Shown here piece by piece: positions 26,412-36,148 of a stretch of DNA of 42,675 nucleotides. This DNA comes from Verrucomicrobiota bacterium. Lineage in GTDB: Bacteria; Verrucomicrobiota; Verrucomicrobiia; Verrucomicrobiales; DEV007. The position numbers and the translations under genes were made by a program. Position 1 is the first letter of the stretch; every line of letters begins with the position of its first letter. Location: positions 1 to 42,675 of the forward strand of contig DAOUQC010000040.1 of NCBI GenBank assembly GCA_030625775.1, in the 5' to 3' direction. The notes beneath the pieces are model-generated. The model ran no database searches. It was given only the letters and a program-made list of their open reading frames with translations, and was not told the DNA's origin.

Positions 26412-28274
26412 TCACAAGGCACTCGGCACATTCACTCCAGCCTCTTGCTCCTTCTCGGTGATGACATCTTTATACGTCATCCCTCCCGGAATCATCGGTA
26501 GCACGTGCTCGGTGTATGGCACCATGACGTCCAGCACATAGGGTTCATCCGAAGCCAACATACGCTCCATCGCCGGACGCAAGTCCTCTTTGTGCAGCAC
26601 TCGCTCACAAGTCACGCCGAAAGATTCACACATCTTGACATAGTCAGGATAGATCAGCTCTTCCTTTTTGTGGCCAGGGTCGTATTCACGACTTGGATCC
26701 CCGAGAAAAGTATTTGCCCGGTTGCCCCCGTATTTCAAATCCTCCCACTGCACCACCATACCCAGGTGCTGGTTATTCAATACCAGCGCCTTGGCCGCAA
26801 TTTTCTCCACCTTGGCTGTGGCCAGCTCCTGGATGTTCATCAAAAACGAGCCATCTCCGTCGATGTCTACCACCTGCCGGTCAGGAAAAGCCACCTTGGC
26901 GCCCAAAGCCGCCGGGTAACCATAACCCATCGTTCCCAGTCCCGCCGAAGTGAAAAAATTACGCGGCTCATCGAATTGGCAATACTGCGCCGCCCACATC
27001 TGATGCTGCCCAACACCGGTAGTGATAATCACATCATCATCGGTGAGTTCGTTCAACAACTCGATCGCATACTGCGGCTGAATCACCTCATCCGTGTCGG
27101 TGTATTTCAAGGGCTGGTCACGTTTCCACTCGGCAATCTGTTTGAACCATGCAGGGTGAAAATCGTAATCAGCTGTCTTCTCTTCGTATCCTCTGGCCTC
27201 AAGCAAGCCATTCATACATTCCAAAGCCTCACGGATATTTGCCAGAATAGGGAACTCCACTGACTTGTTTTTGTTCAGTTCGGAGTTGTCGATATCGATG
27301 TGAACAATCGTGCCGTGTTTGGCAAACTCATCCACCTTGCCCGTTACCCGGTCATCAAAACGCACACCCAGAGCCAACAGCAAATCACCTTCATTCACGG
27401 CATTGTTGGCGTAAACCGTACCGTGCATGCCCAACCAATGCAGACTCAATTCGTGGGATTGAGGAAATCCTCCAATCCCCATCAAAGTGGTAGCCACGGG
27501 AATCTGGGCTCGTTGAGCAAATTCCAATAACGCCTTATGCGCATCCGAAGTGATGATCCCTCCGCCTGCGTAAATCACCGGTCTTTTGGCATTTTTCAAC
27601 AAGTCGATCACCTCGGCCAAAGTTTCCTCATCAAGGGAACGCTCCGGGCTGTAACCACGCAGCTCAATCTCTTCCGTGAACACGGGATAGACCTTGGCTT
27701 CCTGCACATCCTTTGGCATATCAATGACCACCGGTCCCGGACGCCCGGAAATTGCAATGTACATCGCCTCTTTCACCACCCGCGGAATATCATTCGGGTC
27801 AGTCACCAAATAACTGTGTTTCACCACTGGGAGCGTCATTCCAAAAAAATCAGTTTCCTGGAAAGCACCACGGCCAATCATTGTGCTCGGCACCTGACCA
27901 GAAATCGCCAACAAAGCCGTAGAGTCCAAAAATGCATCGGCGATCGAAGTCACCAGATTAGTTGCTCCGGGACCCGACGTTCCCATGCAAACCCCCACCT
28001 TACCCGTCACCCGCGCATAACCTTCGGCAGCAAAACCACCTCCCTGCTCATGCCTAGGTAGAATCGTGCGGATTTTATTCGAGTGACTCAAAGCCTGGTG
28101 AATCGGCATGCTCGCTCCCCCGGGGTAGGCAAACATCACTTCGACCCCTTCCCTCTCCAAACACGCGACCAGCAGCTCAGCTCCAGTCATCGCTTCACCG
28201 CGTTCCACTACTTTACCTGCTCCATTCGAGCTTTTTTCAGTGGATATTTTCGAAGTTTTTGATTCTGCACTCAT
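26412..28274 (-). CDS. ilvB: Acetolactate synthase, large subunit
   Basis: This 620-residue ThDP-dependent enzyme makes 2-acetolactate or 2-aceto-2-hydroxybutyrate, the first step of valine, leucine and isoleucine synthesis. The catalytic glutamate E76 sits in RHEQGGG, the FAD-region motifs are normal, and the ThDP motif DGDGSFLMN...QEL is present. Biosynthetic type is supported by the full FAD-binding middle domain and the [20 protein letters not shown] segment (broken: [15 protein letters not shown]). The ATG at 28274 was chosen over an in-frame upstream start. The small subunit gene ilvH is not next to it. The leader contains a 7-bp hairpin (28307-28324), a possible regulatory element. Confidence 0.96.
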   Translation of the reverse strand: MSAESKTSKISTEKSSNGAGKVVERGEAMTGAELLVACLEREGVEVMFAYPGGASMPIHQALSHSNKIRTILPRHEQGGGFAAEGYARVTGKVGVCMGTSGPGATNLVTSIADAFLDSTALLAISGQVPSTMIGRGAFQETDFFGMTLPVVKHSYLVTDPNDIPRVVKEAMYIAISGRPGPVVIDMPKDVQEAKVYPVFTEEIELRGYSPERSLDEETLAEVIDLLKNAKRPVIYAGGGIITSDAHKALLEFAQRAQIPVATTLMGIGGFPQSHELSLHWLGMHGTVYANNAVNEGDLLLALGVRFDDRVTGKVDEFAKHGTIVHIDIDNSELNKNKSVEFPILANIREALECMNGLLEARGYEEKTADYDFHPAWFKQIAEWKRDQPLKYTDTDEVIQPQYAIELLNELTDDDVIITTGVGQHQMWAAQYCQFDEPRNFFTSAGLGTMGYGYPAALGAKVAFPDRQVVDIDGDGSFLMNIQELATAKVEKIAAKALVLNNQHLGMVVQWEDLKYGGNRANTFLGDPSREYDPGHKKEELIYPDYVKMCESFGVTCERVLHKEDLRPAMERMLASDEPYVLDVMVPYTEHVLPMIPGGMTYKDVITEKEQEAGVNVPSAL

Positions 28275-28306
28275 TATAATTAGATTCTGCTCAGTCACCC
28301 GACATC

Positions 28307-28324
28307 CGGATTGCTTTCAATCCG
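28307..28324 (-). promoter_or_regulatory. Perfect hairpin in the ilvB leader
   Basis: CGGATTG and CAATCCG are perfect 7-bp arms around a 4-base loop, 32 bases before the ilvB ATG. No T-run follows on the minus strand, so it is not a simple attenuator. It might affect translation or mark a binding site. Confidence 0.35.
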
Positions 28325-28378
28325 TGGTCTGGCAACAAAAAAGCGTGAACTTTACATTCTAATTCATAAAAATCCAGC

Positions 28379-28400
28379 TTTCACCCGATTTCAGGTGAAA
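28379..28400. promoter_or_regulatory. Inverted repeat upstream of polX (operator candidate)
   Basis: TTTCACC (28379-28385) and GGTGAAA (28394-28400) are perfect 7-bp arms with an 8-bp spacer. It lies 28 bp before the polX ATG and about 105 bp from ilvB in their divergent promoter region. Which gene it serves is not clear. Confidence 0.4.
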
Positions 28401-28428
28401 TTGCGCTCAATCGTGATCTCGTTCACTA

Positions 28429-30186
28429 ATGCTGACTCGGGAACAAATCGCTGACATTTTCGAAAAAATTGCCCTGCTGCTTGATCTCCAGGACGAAAAT
28501 CCATTCAAAATCCGTGCTTACAAAACTGGAGCGGAAGTGGTCGAGAGCTACCAGGGCGACCTGTTGAAAATCGCTGCCTCGGACGATTACAAAGATCTCA
28601 GTAAAACCAAAGGCATCGGCAAAGCCCTGAGCGATAAACTGCACGAACTGGCCACCACTGGGAAACTTGAGTATTACAATAATCTCAAAGCGGAATTCCC
28701 CGACACGGTCTTTGATCTCTTTCGAATCCAGGGGCTTGGACCCAAACGAATCAAGGATCTCTACAAAAAACTGGGCATTGCCTCCATTGCCGACCTCAAG
28801 AAAGCCTGCGAGAACGATCGCATTGCCCAGTTGCCCGGTTTTGGTAAAAAAACCCAGGGCAAACTGCTTGAAGCCATCACCTTCCGCGAACAAAATGCCG
28901 ACCGTTTTCGTCTCGGTGATGTGGCAGGTCAAGCCGAGCTGATCCTGCATGAGCTCAAATCCCATCCCGATTGCCTGCGCGCTGAAGTCGCCGGAAGTTA
29001 CCGACGCGGCAAGGAAACCCTGCATGACCTCGACTTCCTCGTCGCCACCGGCAATGCCCCGGGCATAATGGATTATTTTATTGTTTTGCCGGAAGTAGAT
29101 TCCATCATCAACCACGGTGCTACCAAATCCAGTGTGCGACTGACCAGCGGAATACAATGTGATCTCCGTGCGGTCAGTAATGAAGAATTCTCCTGTGCCC
29201 TGGTTTATTTCACCGGCAGCAAGGAACACAACGTCGCCCTGCGCGGACTCGCCCGCGAGCAGGGATATACGCTCAACGAATACCGCCTCGCCCCCATCGA
29301 TCCCGACACCACCCAGCCCACCCACGAGTTTCACGACGAAGCCGGCCTCTACGCTGCCCTCGGCCTCGATTGCCCACCCGCCGAATTGCGTGAAAACCAA
29401 GGCGAAATCGAAGCCGCGACTGAGCATACCTTGCCGCGACTGGTCGAACTTGAAAACCTGCGTGGCACCTTTCATAACCACACCACCGCCAGCGATGGAC
29501 ACAGTTCCTTGATGGAAATGGCCAACGCTGCCATCGAACTCGGTCTGCAATACCTGGGCATCGCCGACCACTCCAAAGCCTCCGTTCAAGCTAATGGACT
29601 CAACGAAAAACGCCTGCTCAACCAGGTTCGCGACATTCGCAATATCAACGAAAATTTCAAGGATGAAGACATCGACTTCCGCCTGCTGAGTGGCAGCGAA
29701 GTTGATATCCTCAAAGACGGCAGCCTTGATTTTGATGACGAGCTCATGGCTCAACTCGATTACACTGTCGCCTCCGTCCACAACGCTTTCACCCTGCCCG
29801 AGGCAGAAATGACCAAACGCATCATAGCTGCCATTGAGAATCCCTATGTCACCATGGTCGGACACCCCACCGGCCGCTTGCTGCTTGAGCGTGAACCCTA
29901 CGCAGTCAACATCCCCGACATTATCGATGCCTGCGCCGCCACTGGCACCATCATCGAGCTCAACTGCAACCCCTGGCGCCTGGACATGGACTGGCGCTGG
30001 TGGAAACTGGCAGCACAAAAAGGTGTGAAATGCGCCATCAACCCCGATGCTCACCGCGCCTGCGATCTGGACAGCCTGTTTTTCGGTATCAAAATTGCCC
30101 GCAAAGGCTGGCTGACACGCAATGACGTCATCAACTGCCTGCCTCTGGAGGAAATCACGGATGCTCTAGCCACAAAACTCAGTTGA
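28429..30186 (+). CDS. polX: Bacterial DNA polymerase X with PHP exonuclease domain
   Basis: This 585-residue cytoplasmic protein fills short gaps during base-excision repair and has a 3'-5' exonuclease. Helix-hairpin-helix motifs occur at about residues 57-72 and 96-115. The polymerase palm shows GSYRRGKE (189-196), with metal ligands D200, D202 and D245. The PHP domain (about 345-570) has H349-x-H351 (FHNHTTASDGH) and IADHS (D380, H381). The order and length match PolX from other bacteria. It starts 154 bp from ilvB and is followed 50 bp later by plsY, so it may head a polX-plsY-gpsA transcript. Confidence 0.96.
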   Translation: MLTREQIADIFEKIALLLDLQDENPFKIRAYKTGAEVVESYQGDLLKIAASDDYKDLSKTKGIGKALSDKLHELATTGKLEYYNNLKAEFPDTVFDLFRIQGLGPKRIKDLYKKLGIASIADLKKACENDRIAQLPGFGKKTQGKLLEAITFREQNADRFRLGDVAGQAELILHELKSHPDCLRAEVAGSYRRGKETLHDLDFLVATGNAPGIMDYFIVLPEVDSIINHGATKSSVRLTSGIQCDLRAVSNEEFSCALVYFTGSKEHNVALRGLAREQGYTLNEYRLAPIDPDTTQPTHEFHDEAGLYAALGLDCPPAELRENQGEIEAATEHTLPRLVELENLRGTFHNHTTASDGHSSLMEMANAAIELGLQYLGIADHSKASVQANGLNEKRLLNQVRDIRNINENFKDEDIDFRLLSGSEVDILKDGSLDFDDELMAQLDYTVASVHNAFTLPEAEMTKRIIAAIENPYVTMVGHPTGRLLLEREPYAVNIPDIIDACAATGTIIELNCNPWRLDMDWRWWKLAAQKGVKCAINPDAHRACDLDSLFFGIKIARKGWLTRNDVINCLPLEEITDALATKLS

Positions 30187-30236
30187 TTCCTCCATCGACT
30201 TTTATCATATTTCTGTCATCATTCCAGCCTATTATC

Positions 30237-30863
30237 ATGACGGGTATCGAATTATTAACGGCGGGTATTCTTATCCTTACTGGCTATCTCATTGGATCCA
30301 TCCCCTTTGGTTTTCTCGCAGGCAAACTTCGCGGAATTGATATCCGAGAACATGGTAGTGGCAACATCGGTGCCACCAATGTTCTGCGCACTCTGGGCAA
30401 ACCCATCGGCATCAGCGTTCTCATTCTCGATATGCTGAAGGGTCTGGCCCCTGTTCTGATTGCCCAGCACTTTTCTGACAGCGGCCTGATCCACATTCTC
30501 ACCGCTTTCGCCACTATCATGGGCCACAATTATACCTTCTGGCTAGGCTTCAAAGGAGGCAAAGGCATTGCCACCTCCGCTGGCGCACTTTTGCCCATCA
30601 TCTTTATTCCGCTGCTACTTGCCGTAGCCGTGTGGCTCTTGTTATTCTTCACTAGCCGCTACGTTTCGATCGCCTCAATAGGGGCGGCCCTGACCATCCC
30701 CATCACCACTGTCTATCTCCAGAGCTGGAATTACCCCCTGATCACCTTCACCATAATACTAGCCATTCTGGCCGTTTGGAAACATCGCGGCAATATACGT
30801 AAACTCTGTAACGGAACCGAACATCGTTTCACTCCAAAATCCAAAAAACCAACCACCACTTGA
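30237..30863 (+). CDS. plsY: Acyl-phosphate:glycerol-3-phosphate acyltransferase
   Basis: This 208-residue inner-membrane enzyme transfers an acyl group from acyl-phosphate to glycerol-3-phosphate, starting phospholipid synthesis. The signature GSIPFGFLAGK (20-30), GSGNIGATNVLRTLGK (40-55) and GFKGGKGIATSAG segments are all visible, with about five hydrophobic segments. The ATG at 30237 gives the family's N-terminus; the open frame extends 18 codons upstream. The stop is directly followed by the gpsA ATG, and the two enzymes act in successive steps. Confidence 0.96.
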   Translation: MTGIELLTAGILILTGYLIGSIPFGFLAGKLRGIDIREHGSGNIGATNVLRTLGKPIGISVLILDMLKGLAPVLIAQHFSDSGLIHILTAFATIMGHNYTFWLGFKGGKGIATSAGALLPIIFIPLLLAVAVWLLLFFTSRYVSIASIGAALTIPITTVYLQSWNYPLITFTIILAILAVWKHRGNIRKLCNGTEHRFTPKSKKPTTT

Positions 30864-31877
30864 ATGTCTGAACCTGAACTCACAAGCGCCGCCGTCCTAG
30901 GGTCCGGAAGTTGGGGCACCGCCCTGGCTGTCGTCCTCGGTGAAAGAGGATTAAAAACCACTGTCTACGGGATTGAAGAAAATGTCCTCGAAGACATCAA
31001 TCAAAATCACGCCAACTCTCGCTACCTGCCTGATATCGAGCTGCCCAAAAACATCAGTGCCACCAGTAGTATGGCGGACATCATCGACGAGCCCCTCATC
31101 CTGTTGGTTGTGCCCTCCCAAGTCGCTCGCCTGGTTATTAAGCAACTGCAGCAAAGCGGAGTGAGTGAAGACACCGTCTTTCTGGCCTGCACCAAAGGAA
31201 TCGAATCGGCTACAGGCCTATCAATGACCCAACTGCTGCGCGAGTTTTTCCCCAATAATCCGATTGCCGCCCTGTCCGGCCCCACCCACGCAGAAGAAGT
31301 GGCTCGCCGTATGGCCACCGCCACCGTCATCGGTTGCCCGGATCACGAAACCGCTGTGCGCTTGCAGGAAGTGTTCACCCTGCCGTGGTTTCGTTCCTAT
31401 ACCCGTGAAGACATGGAAGGCATCGAAATTGGCGCCACCGTCAAAAATGTTTTTGCCATCGCTGCGGGTATTGCCGACGGCTTGGGCTTAGGTGACAACG
31501 CCAAAGCTGCCATGGTCACCCGCGGCCTGGCTGAAATGATAAGACTCGGAACCGCCTTGGGAGGAAAACCCAGCACCTTCCAGGGGCTCAGCGGAGTAGG
31601 CGACCTCATCGTCACCTGCTACAGCCAGCACAGCCGCAACAACAGTCTCGGACGCATGCTCGGGGAGGGGCTCTCACTGGAAAAAGCCCTCGATAAAATG
31701 ACCCAGGTCGCTGAAGGCTTGCCTAATACCGAAAGCGTATATAAACTCGCCAAAAAAGCGGGGATTCGCACCCCCCTGATCGACCAGATATACGCCATCC
31801 TCTATGAGAACAAACCCGCCGACAAAGCTCTGACAGAACTGCTCAGTCGTGACCCGCGTCCAGAAGGAGATTCCTGA
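30864..31877 (+). CDS. gpsA: Glycerol-3-phosphate dehydrogenase [NAD(P)+]
   Basis: This 337-residue cytoplasmic enzyme reduces dihydroxyacetone phosphate to sn-glycerol-3-phosphate, the PlsY substrate. The NAD(P) motif GSGSWGTA (13-20), the LSGPTHAEEVA segment and the catalytic-region motif ATVKNVFAIAAGIADGLGLGDNAKAA (described as VKNVFAIAAG and DNAKAA) are present. The ATG abuts the plsY TGA with no gap, so translation is probably coupled. Length is normal. Confidence 0.97.
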   Translation: MSEPELTSAAVLGSGSWGTALAVVLGERGLKTTVYGIEENVLEDINQNHANSRYLPDIELPKNISATSSMADIIDEPLILLVVPSQVARLVIKQLQQSGVSEDTVFLACTKGIESATGLSMTQLLREFFPNNPIAALSGPTHAEEVARRMATATVIGCPDHETAVRLQEVFTLPWFRSYTREDMEGIEIGATVKNVFAIAAGIADGLGLGDNAKAAMVTRGLAEMIRLGTALGGKPSTFQGLSGVGDLIVTCYSQHSRNNSLGRMLGEGLSLEKALDKMTQVAEGLPNTESVYKLAKKAGIRTPLIDQIYAILYENKPADKALTELLSRDPRPEGDS

Positions 31878-31990
31878 ACTATAACATTGATGATTTCGCA
31901 TTTAGCATTTTAATTCCTCCATCATCTGGATAGCAAGCTAAGACGGCACCTCTTGTGTCCCCAGGATTAATTCTAAATTCCTAAATCTAA

Positions 31991-32749
31991 ATGCCTACCC
32001 CTTTCCATCCCGGCTTACCTGCTTGGCATCGATTTGCCCTCCTCCCGCTTCTTGCACTGGGCTTACTGGCTCCCACGCTGTCGCAAGCCATTGATCTCGA
32101 CTGGACACGAGATGGCAAAGAAGCTGTTTACGGAGAGCTGACTCACTTTGACTTCAGCAGGAAAACCATCACGATTCAAATTGCTGATTCTGATGAGGAA
32201 ATCAAATTTTCCAGCTCAGAACTCGACTCACGCTCCAGATGGATGGCATTGTTTTCCACCAACTTTCTACAAAGTATTCCCAACGACAACTTTCAAAGCG
32301 AGCACTGGCACCTGGCCATCATCTTCATCGCCATCCCTGTGGTGCTCTACCTGTTTTCCTTCTGGATCAGCGCCATGCTCATCACTCGAAAAATCAACCC
32401 CCTGCGTGCCATTATCGCCTTGCCGGGCGCTTGGTTATTGAGCGGTTTTCTTATTGTTTTTTACGTATTCATGATAGGCCGCTCCCCGGACAAAACCCTG
32501 CTTATCTGCATCCTGGGAGGACTGGTCACCCTGACCGTCGCTTCATTGTTCGTATCGATCATCTATCACAAAACCATAATCCACGGACTGGCCATCATCA
32601 TCTTCCACTCCATTCTTGCGCCGCTTATTTTTGCATCAACGATCTACGCTACTTACAAATTCGGCGATACTGAAAAGGTCGATACCTTCTTTAATGAGCA
32701 CGTCTTCACCGCCACCGGCCTGCTACCGGAAAAAGAAAACGAAGCGTAA
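31991..32749 (+). CDS. Hypothetical inner-membrane protein with an SHD1-like N-terminal segment
   Basis: I do not recognise a function. The 252-residue protein has a signal-like segment (about 13-33), then a short beta-rich region (WTRDGKEAVYGELTHFDF, then SSSELDSRSR, about 38-84). That region resembles the SHD1-type modules found in many Planctomycetes and Verrucomicrobia proteins. Four hydrophobic segments follow at about 107-130, 139-161, 169-191 and 196-221, and the tail is charged. The gene follows gpsA by 113 bp and is convergent with the PQQ/Rossmann gene, with only 8 bp between stops. The SHD1 likeness is judged by eye only. Confidence 0.7.
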   Translation: MPTPFHPGLPAWHRFALLPLLALGLLAPTLSQAIDLDWTRDGKEAVYGELTHFDFSRKTITIQIADSDEEIKFSSSELDSRSRWMALFSTNFLQSIPNDNFQSEHWHLAIIFIAIPVVLYLFSFWISAMLITRKINPLRAIIALPGAWLLSGFLIVFYVFMIGRSPDKTLLICILGGLVTLTVASLFVSIIYHKTIIHGLAIIIFHSILAPLIFASTIYATYKFGDTEKVDTFFNEHVFTATGLLPEKENEA

Positions 32750-32757
32750 CAGCACAA

Positions 32758-35700
32758 TCACTCATCACTTCCGCCCTTCTCCTCCGACACTTCCAGCGGC
32801 TTGTCTCCGGCCCATTTTCCTGTCTCCGGCATATAGACCATCGAGAACGAGGTCTGCAGTGGGTAGTTGCACACACAACCCGTCGCAAAGCTCGGCACGT
32901 TCAGTAATCCTCCAGCAGCCACCAAACTGTTGCTGCAACCACTTCTCAGATTACGCAAACTGAACTGCTGTCCCTTTTCCAAATCGACATAAGCCGCACT
33001 TTTGTAGCGCAGGAAAAGCAGGCTATCACTGCCTACCGTGTAGTTGCAGGATCCGCGTTTGAATAGAGGCTTTTTAGTGAGAATTTTCCCACTAGTCACC
33101 TCGTATCGATGGCCCGCCTGATTGATAAAATTATCCCCCCCAAGAATCAAAGGTTGCAGGCCTGCACTCGCAGAGTGCCACTTTTCCTCCCCTGTTTTTA
33201 CATCGACAGCCCGCATCTCACTCGACTTCCCGGTCAGCAACAGGCCATGTTCTGTGTTGAAAGCCTGCCAGTCGTCGTAGGGACGAATTGCCAAAGGCCC
33301 TCTGCCCAGCATATTGCGGAATTTATAATCATACTGTTTTTGCCATTTGATCGTTCCAGTCCTCTCATCCATAGCGAGAATTTTTGAAGGAAAGGTTTCC
33401 GGTACTTTCCCCCGCCTTTCCATCTGGTCTGCCCGTGCAGGAGAAATCGAATCTGCAGCAAATACCAAACCGCCCCCCATGGCGATGGAGTGCAAATTAA
33501 AACGCTGCTCAGCTGCAGTCGTCCACAACTGCTTGCCGCTTTTCCGGTCCAGAGCCACCAATACCTTCGCATCCCACAAACCGTGATCCATGGCTCCGTG
33601 ACTGTGTTCGTTTTCCGGCAGGTCGTAGCCGACCCCGATCAGCAAAATGTTTTCATTTGCCCGCACTGCCACCACCCCTGCTTTTTTTCCCTTCGGCACA
33701 TCCACCTGTAAAGCCAGACTCTCCTTCACCTCTCCCGTCACCGGGTCGAGCACATCACACTTCAAATCACTTGCCACATACACCGCATCGGCAAAGGTAA
33801 CATAACGAACCAGGGAAGTGTCCACCTTCCGCTTCCAGAACATACGACCGGTATAAATATCAATCGCCCGCAATTCTTTCTTACCATCATCAAAGGCAAT
33901 CAAACGCCCCTCCGCCACCTGCGGTTTCACCCCTCGTCCATAATCCTTGTATTTCTCAAATCCGTAATCCGTCCCATCCCCATACCACAGAATCCCCAAG
34001 GGAGCCTGAACGCGTTTGTCTGAAGAAAAATACACCCGCGAGGCATCACCGGTTTCATGGGTCCAATCCGCAGAACCTTCCAACGCACCGCGACGCTGGA
34101 CTATTAACTTAGCACCCGAAGCATTCACGTGTGCTCCCGGCAGCTTCGCTACAATATAACGCGCTCGAAAACTCTCACCATCCTCGGCCACCATCGTGCC
34201 TCCATACGGGCGAAGCAATTCATACAGCTCTGCTTCTTTCATCCTCGCCAAAGGACTTTCTTCCCCAGTCTTTTCCGATACAATCAAATTAGCTAAATAA
34301 GAAGGCCATTTGATTGACTGCGGATCTGCGACAAACACTTCAGCACGGCCCGCATACAAACCTGCCTCTCTCAGGGTTTTGCGCAAAGCTTCGACTTTTT
34401 TCCGGTCCGCATCAACGGCTATCACTTTCATTTCCGACTGGGTGAGCAATTCCTCCACCAGAGCCCCGTTCTCCAAACCCAATACCACCGCATACCCCTG
34501 GTTCGTTCCCTCCGAGGCCAGCGCTTCGGCCGCTTTTTTTACCCAGCCGTCGTCCTTGCCACGTTTCACCAATTCCTGTTTCGGCAACTCGTATTTTTTC
34601 ACCACCTCCACCAATGTATCGGCAAAACAAAGAACCCTTCCCTCTTCCAGAACCACAAACAATTTCCCGTCCGCCACCAGCATGCTGGTCGGAATCCCCT
34701 CCAATTCCTGTTTCCAGACTACCTTGGGTTTACCTTCTTTTTCCGGCAGTTCGACAGCCATCAATGTTTTACCAACATGAGTGTAAATGCGTCCACCCGA
34801 TTTGATGATCACCCGCGTTTTTTCCTTGGAACCAGCTCCCAAAGAAAAATGTTCCCATAGTGATGGAGCATCCCAACGAGCAGGATGGATTAGATGAGGC
34901 CCGTCTTTCTTTTCATAAAGCGACACTTCTGCATGATGAACATCCCAGCCGAATAAAGCTCCTTTGCTCACTCCGTAAGCCTTGCCCCCATCCAATGCCG
35001 AGCGAAAATCACAGGCAGCCATGAACTTGTATCCATGTAAAGGGCCTTCGAACAAATCCCTTTTACTGCCAACATAACCCTCGGGAGCATCCTTGCCAGC
35101 TGACTTCCAGCGGTCACCCACTTCACGCCCGTCCTTCAGACTAACTACTCCCCCGTCACCCACGAACATAAAGCGGTCGGTTGCCGTCACCCGTGAATCT
35201 CCACGACGAAAACCCTGTACAAAATAAAGTAGTTTACCTGTCTCCGGTTCAAAGCGTGCCGGCATCGAACGCCCGTTCGGCACCACCACTTTACCGTCGG
35301 CAAACAGACAATACCCTTGGGGAGACAAAGCTGCCTCTTCCAGCAAATTGTGGTCAATTCTGACTTTTGACAGATAATTGATGTCACCGTTCGCCCAAAC
35401 TACCTCACCGGTTTTGGCATCAACCGCTTTAACAAAAACCCCCATCGACGGCCAGATACCGGCTCCAAAATACACCACCCCTTTTTCAATCACCGGTCCA
35501 CCGCGTACCGGCCACAAGGAGATCAAACGCGAGTTCCCCAACTGACGATAATCCGCCCGGTCATCCGATGCCCCACGCACCTTCCAGCGCAATTCCCCTG
35601 TCGCCGCATCCAGGTGATAAAGATAGCCATCATCCGAACCAAAATACAGCCCGTCCTGCCAGGCCACCGGAGCAAACCGAATCGGCCCTTCACTATAAAA

Positions 35701-36021
35701 CTTCCACAACTCCGCTCCTGATTCCGTATCATAAGCACTCACACTGCCATCCAGAGGAGATCCAACAAACAAACGGTTGCCCTTCACGACCGGCTCGATC
35801 GACGCATCAAAATGCAAGCGCGGCTCATTCGGCCAGGCCAAGCGAGCCGGAGCCACCGCCCGCGACCAATTGAGATGCAATTTATCTGCCAGTTTTTCAG
35901 AACTGACCCCACTGCGTTTGGCATCGTGCCGCCACATCGGCCAGTCACCTGCGTGAATCCCGGAAATTGGAATCTCAAGCAAAAGTGCACCAATCAGACA
36001 AAGTCGAAACAGGAATTTCAT
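32758..36021 (-). CDS. Exported PQQ-like beta-propeller protein with a methyltransferase-like Rossmann insert
   Basis: This 1087-residue exported protein has a signal peptide at about 1-25 and begins DWPMWRHDAKRSG, typical of PVC PQQ-propeller proteins. Propeller repeats (YDTESGAELWKFYS, LDAATGELRWKV, VDAKTGEVVWAN) fill about 75-465, and more occur at about 700-1040 (IDIYTGRMFWKRKV). Between them, residues about 507-640 read as a class I SAM-methyltransferase-like fold: YAVVLGLENGALVEELL, VIAVDADRKKVEALRKTL, then VFVADPQSIKW. The glycine-rich loop is degenerate, so SAM binding is doubtful in a periplasmic protein. The ATG at 36021 follows an AAGGGT ribosome-like site; the longer start at 36057 was rejected. 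It is divergent from the ceramidase-like gene. Confidence 0.88.
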   Translation of the reverse strand: MKFLFRLCLIGALLLEIPISGIHAGDWPMWRHDAKRSGVSSEKLADKLHLNWSRAVAPARLAWPNEPRLHFDASIEPVVKGNRLFVGSPLDGSVSAYDTESGAELWKFYSEGPIRFAPVAWQDGLYFGSDDGYLYHLDAATGELRWKVRGASDDRADYRQLGNSRLISLWPVRGGPVIEKGVVYFGAGIWPSMGVFVKAVDAKTGEVVWANGDINYLSKVRIDHNLLEEAALSPQGYCLFADGKVVVPNGRSMPARFEPETGKLLYFVQGFRRGDSRVTATDRFMFVGDGGVVSLKDGREVGDRWKSAGKDAPEGYVGSKRDLFEGPLHGYKFMAACDFRSALDGGKAYGVSKGALFGWDVHHAEVSLYEKKDGPHLIHPARWDAPSLWEHFSLGAGSKEKTRVIIKSGGRIYTHVGKTLMAVELPEKEGKPKVVWKQELEGIPTSMLVADGKLFVVLEEGRVLCFADTLVEVVKKYELPKQELVKRGKDDGWVKKAAEALASEGTNQGYAVVLGLENGALVEELLTQSEMKVIAVDADRKKVEALRKTLREAGLYAGRAEVFVADPQSIKWPSYLANLIVSEKTGEESPLARMKEAELYELLRPYGGTMVAEDGESFRARYIVAKLPGAHVNASGAKLIVQRRGALEGSADWTHETGDASRVYFSSDKRVQAPLGILWYGDGTDYGFEKYKDYGRGVKPQVAEGRLIAFDDGKKELRAIDIYTGRMFWKRKVDTSLVRYVTFADAVYVASDLKCDVLDPVTGEVKESLALQVDVPKGKKAGVVAVRANENILLIGVGYDLPENEHSHGAMDHGLWDAKVLVALDRKSGKQLWTTAAEQRFNLHSIAMGGGLVFAADSISPARADQMERRGKVPETFPSKILAMDERTGTIKWQKQYDYKFRNMLGRGPLAIRPYDDWQAFNTEHGLLLTGKSSEMRAVDVKTGEEKWHSASAGLQPLILGGDNFINQAGHRYEVTSGKILTKKPLFKRGSCNYTVGSDSLLFLRYKSAAYVDLEKGQQFSLRNLRSGCSNSLVAAGGLLNVPSFATGCVCNYPLQTSFSMVYMPETGKWAGDKPLEVSEEKGGSDE

Positions 36022-36092
36022 AGCAATACCCTTGCCACAATCCCTTTTACTTCTCAACTACTGAGTCCTGCTTCTCTGTTTTTAAAAATAAT

Positions 36093-36125
36093 ATTTTGTA
36101 AACTATTTATGAGATTTTGTAAACT
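36093..36125. repeat. Two 12-bp direct repeats spaced exactly 21 bp
   Basis: ATTTTGTAAACT occurs at 36093-36104 and 36114-36125. The start-to-start distance of 21 bp equals two helical turns, so a regulator could bind both on the same DNA face. They lie in the 127-bp divergent region between the PQQ/Rossmann gene and the ceramidase-like gene. This geometry is typical of AraC-family or other direct-repeat binding proteins; no such regulator is next to it. Confidence 0.6.
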
Positions 36126-36148
36126 CTCTCATGCACATTATAAACCCG

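Noticed and set aside
29159-29512. Pro/Ser/Thr-rich plus-strand frame inside polX
   Set aside because: It is a frame shadow within polX, whose motifs continue unbroken through the same region.
28426-30054. Long 542-codon minus-strand frame opposite polX
   Set aside because: It mirrors polX codon structure and contains no domain match, whereas polX has complete catalytic motifs.
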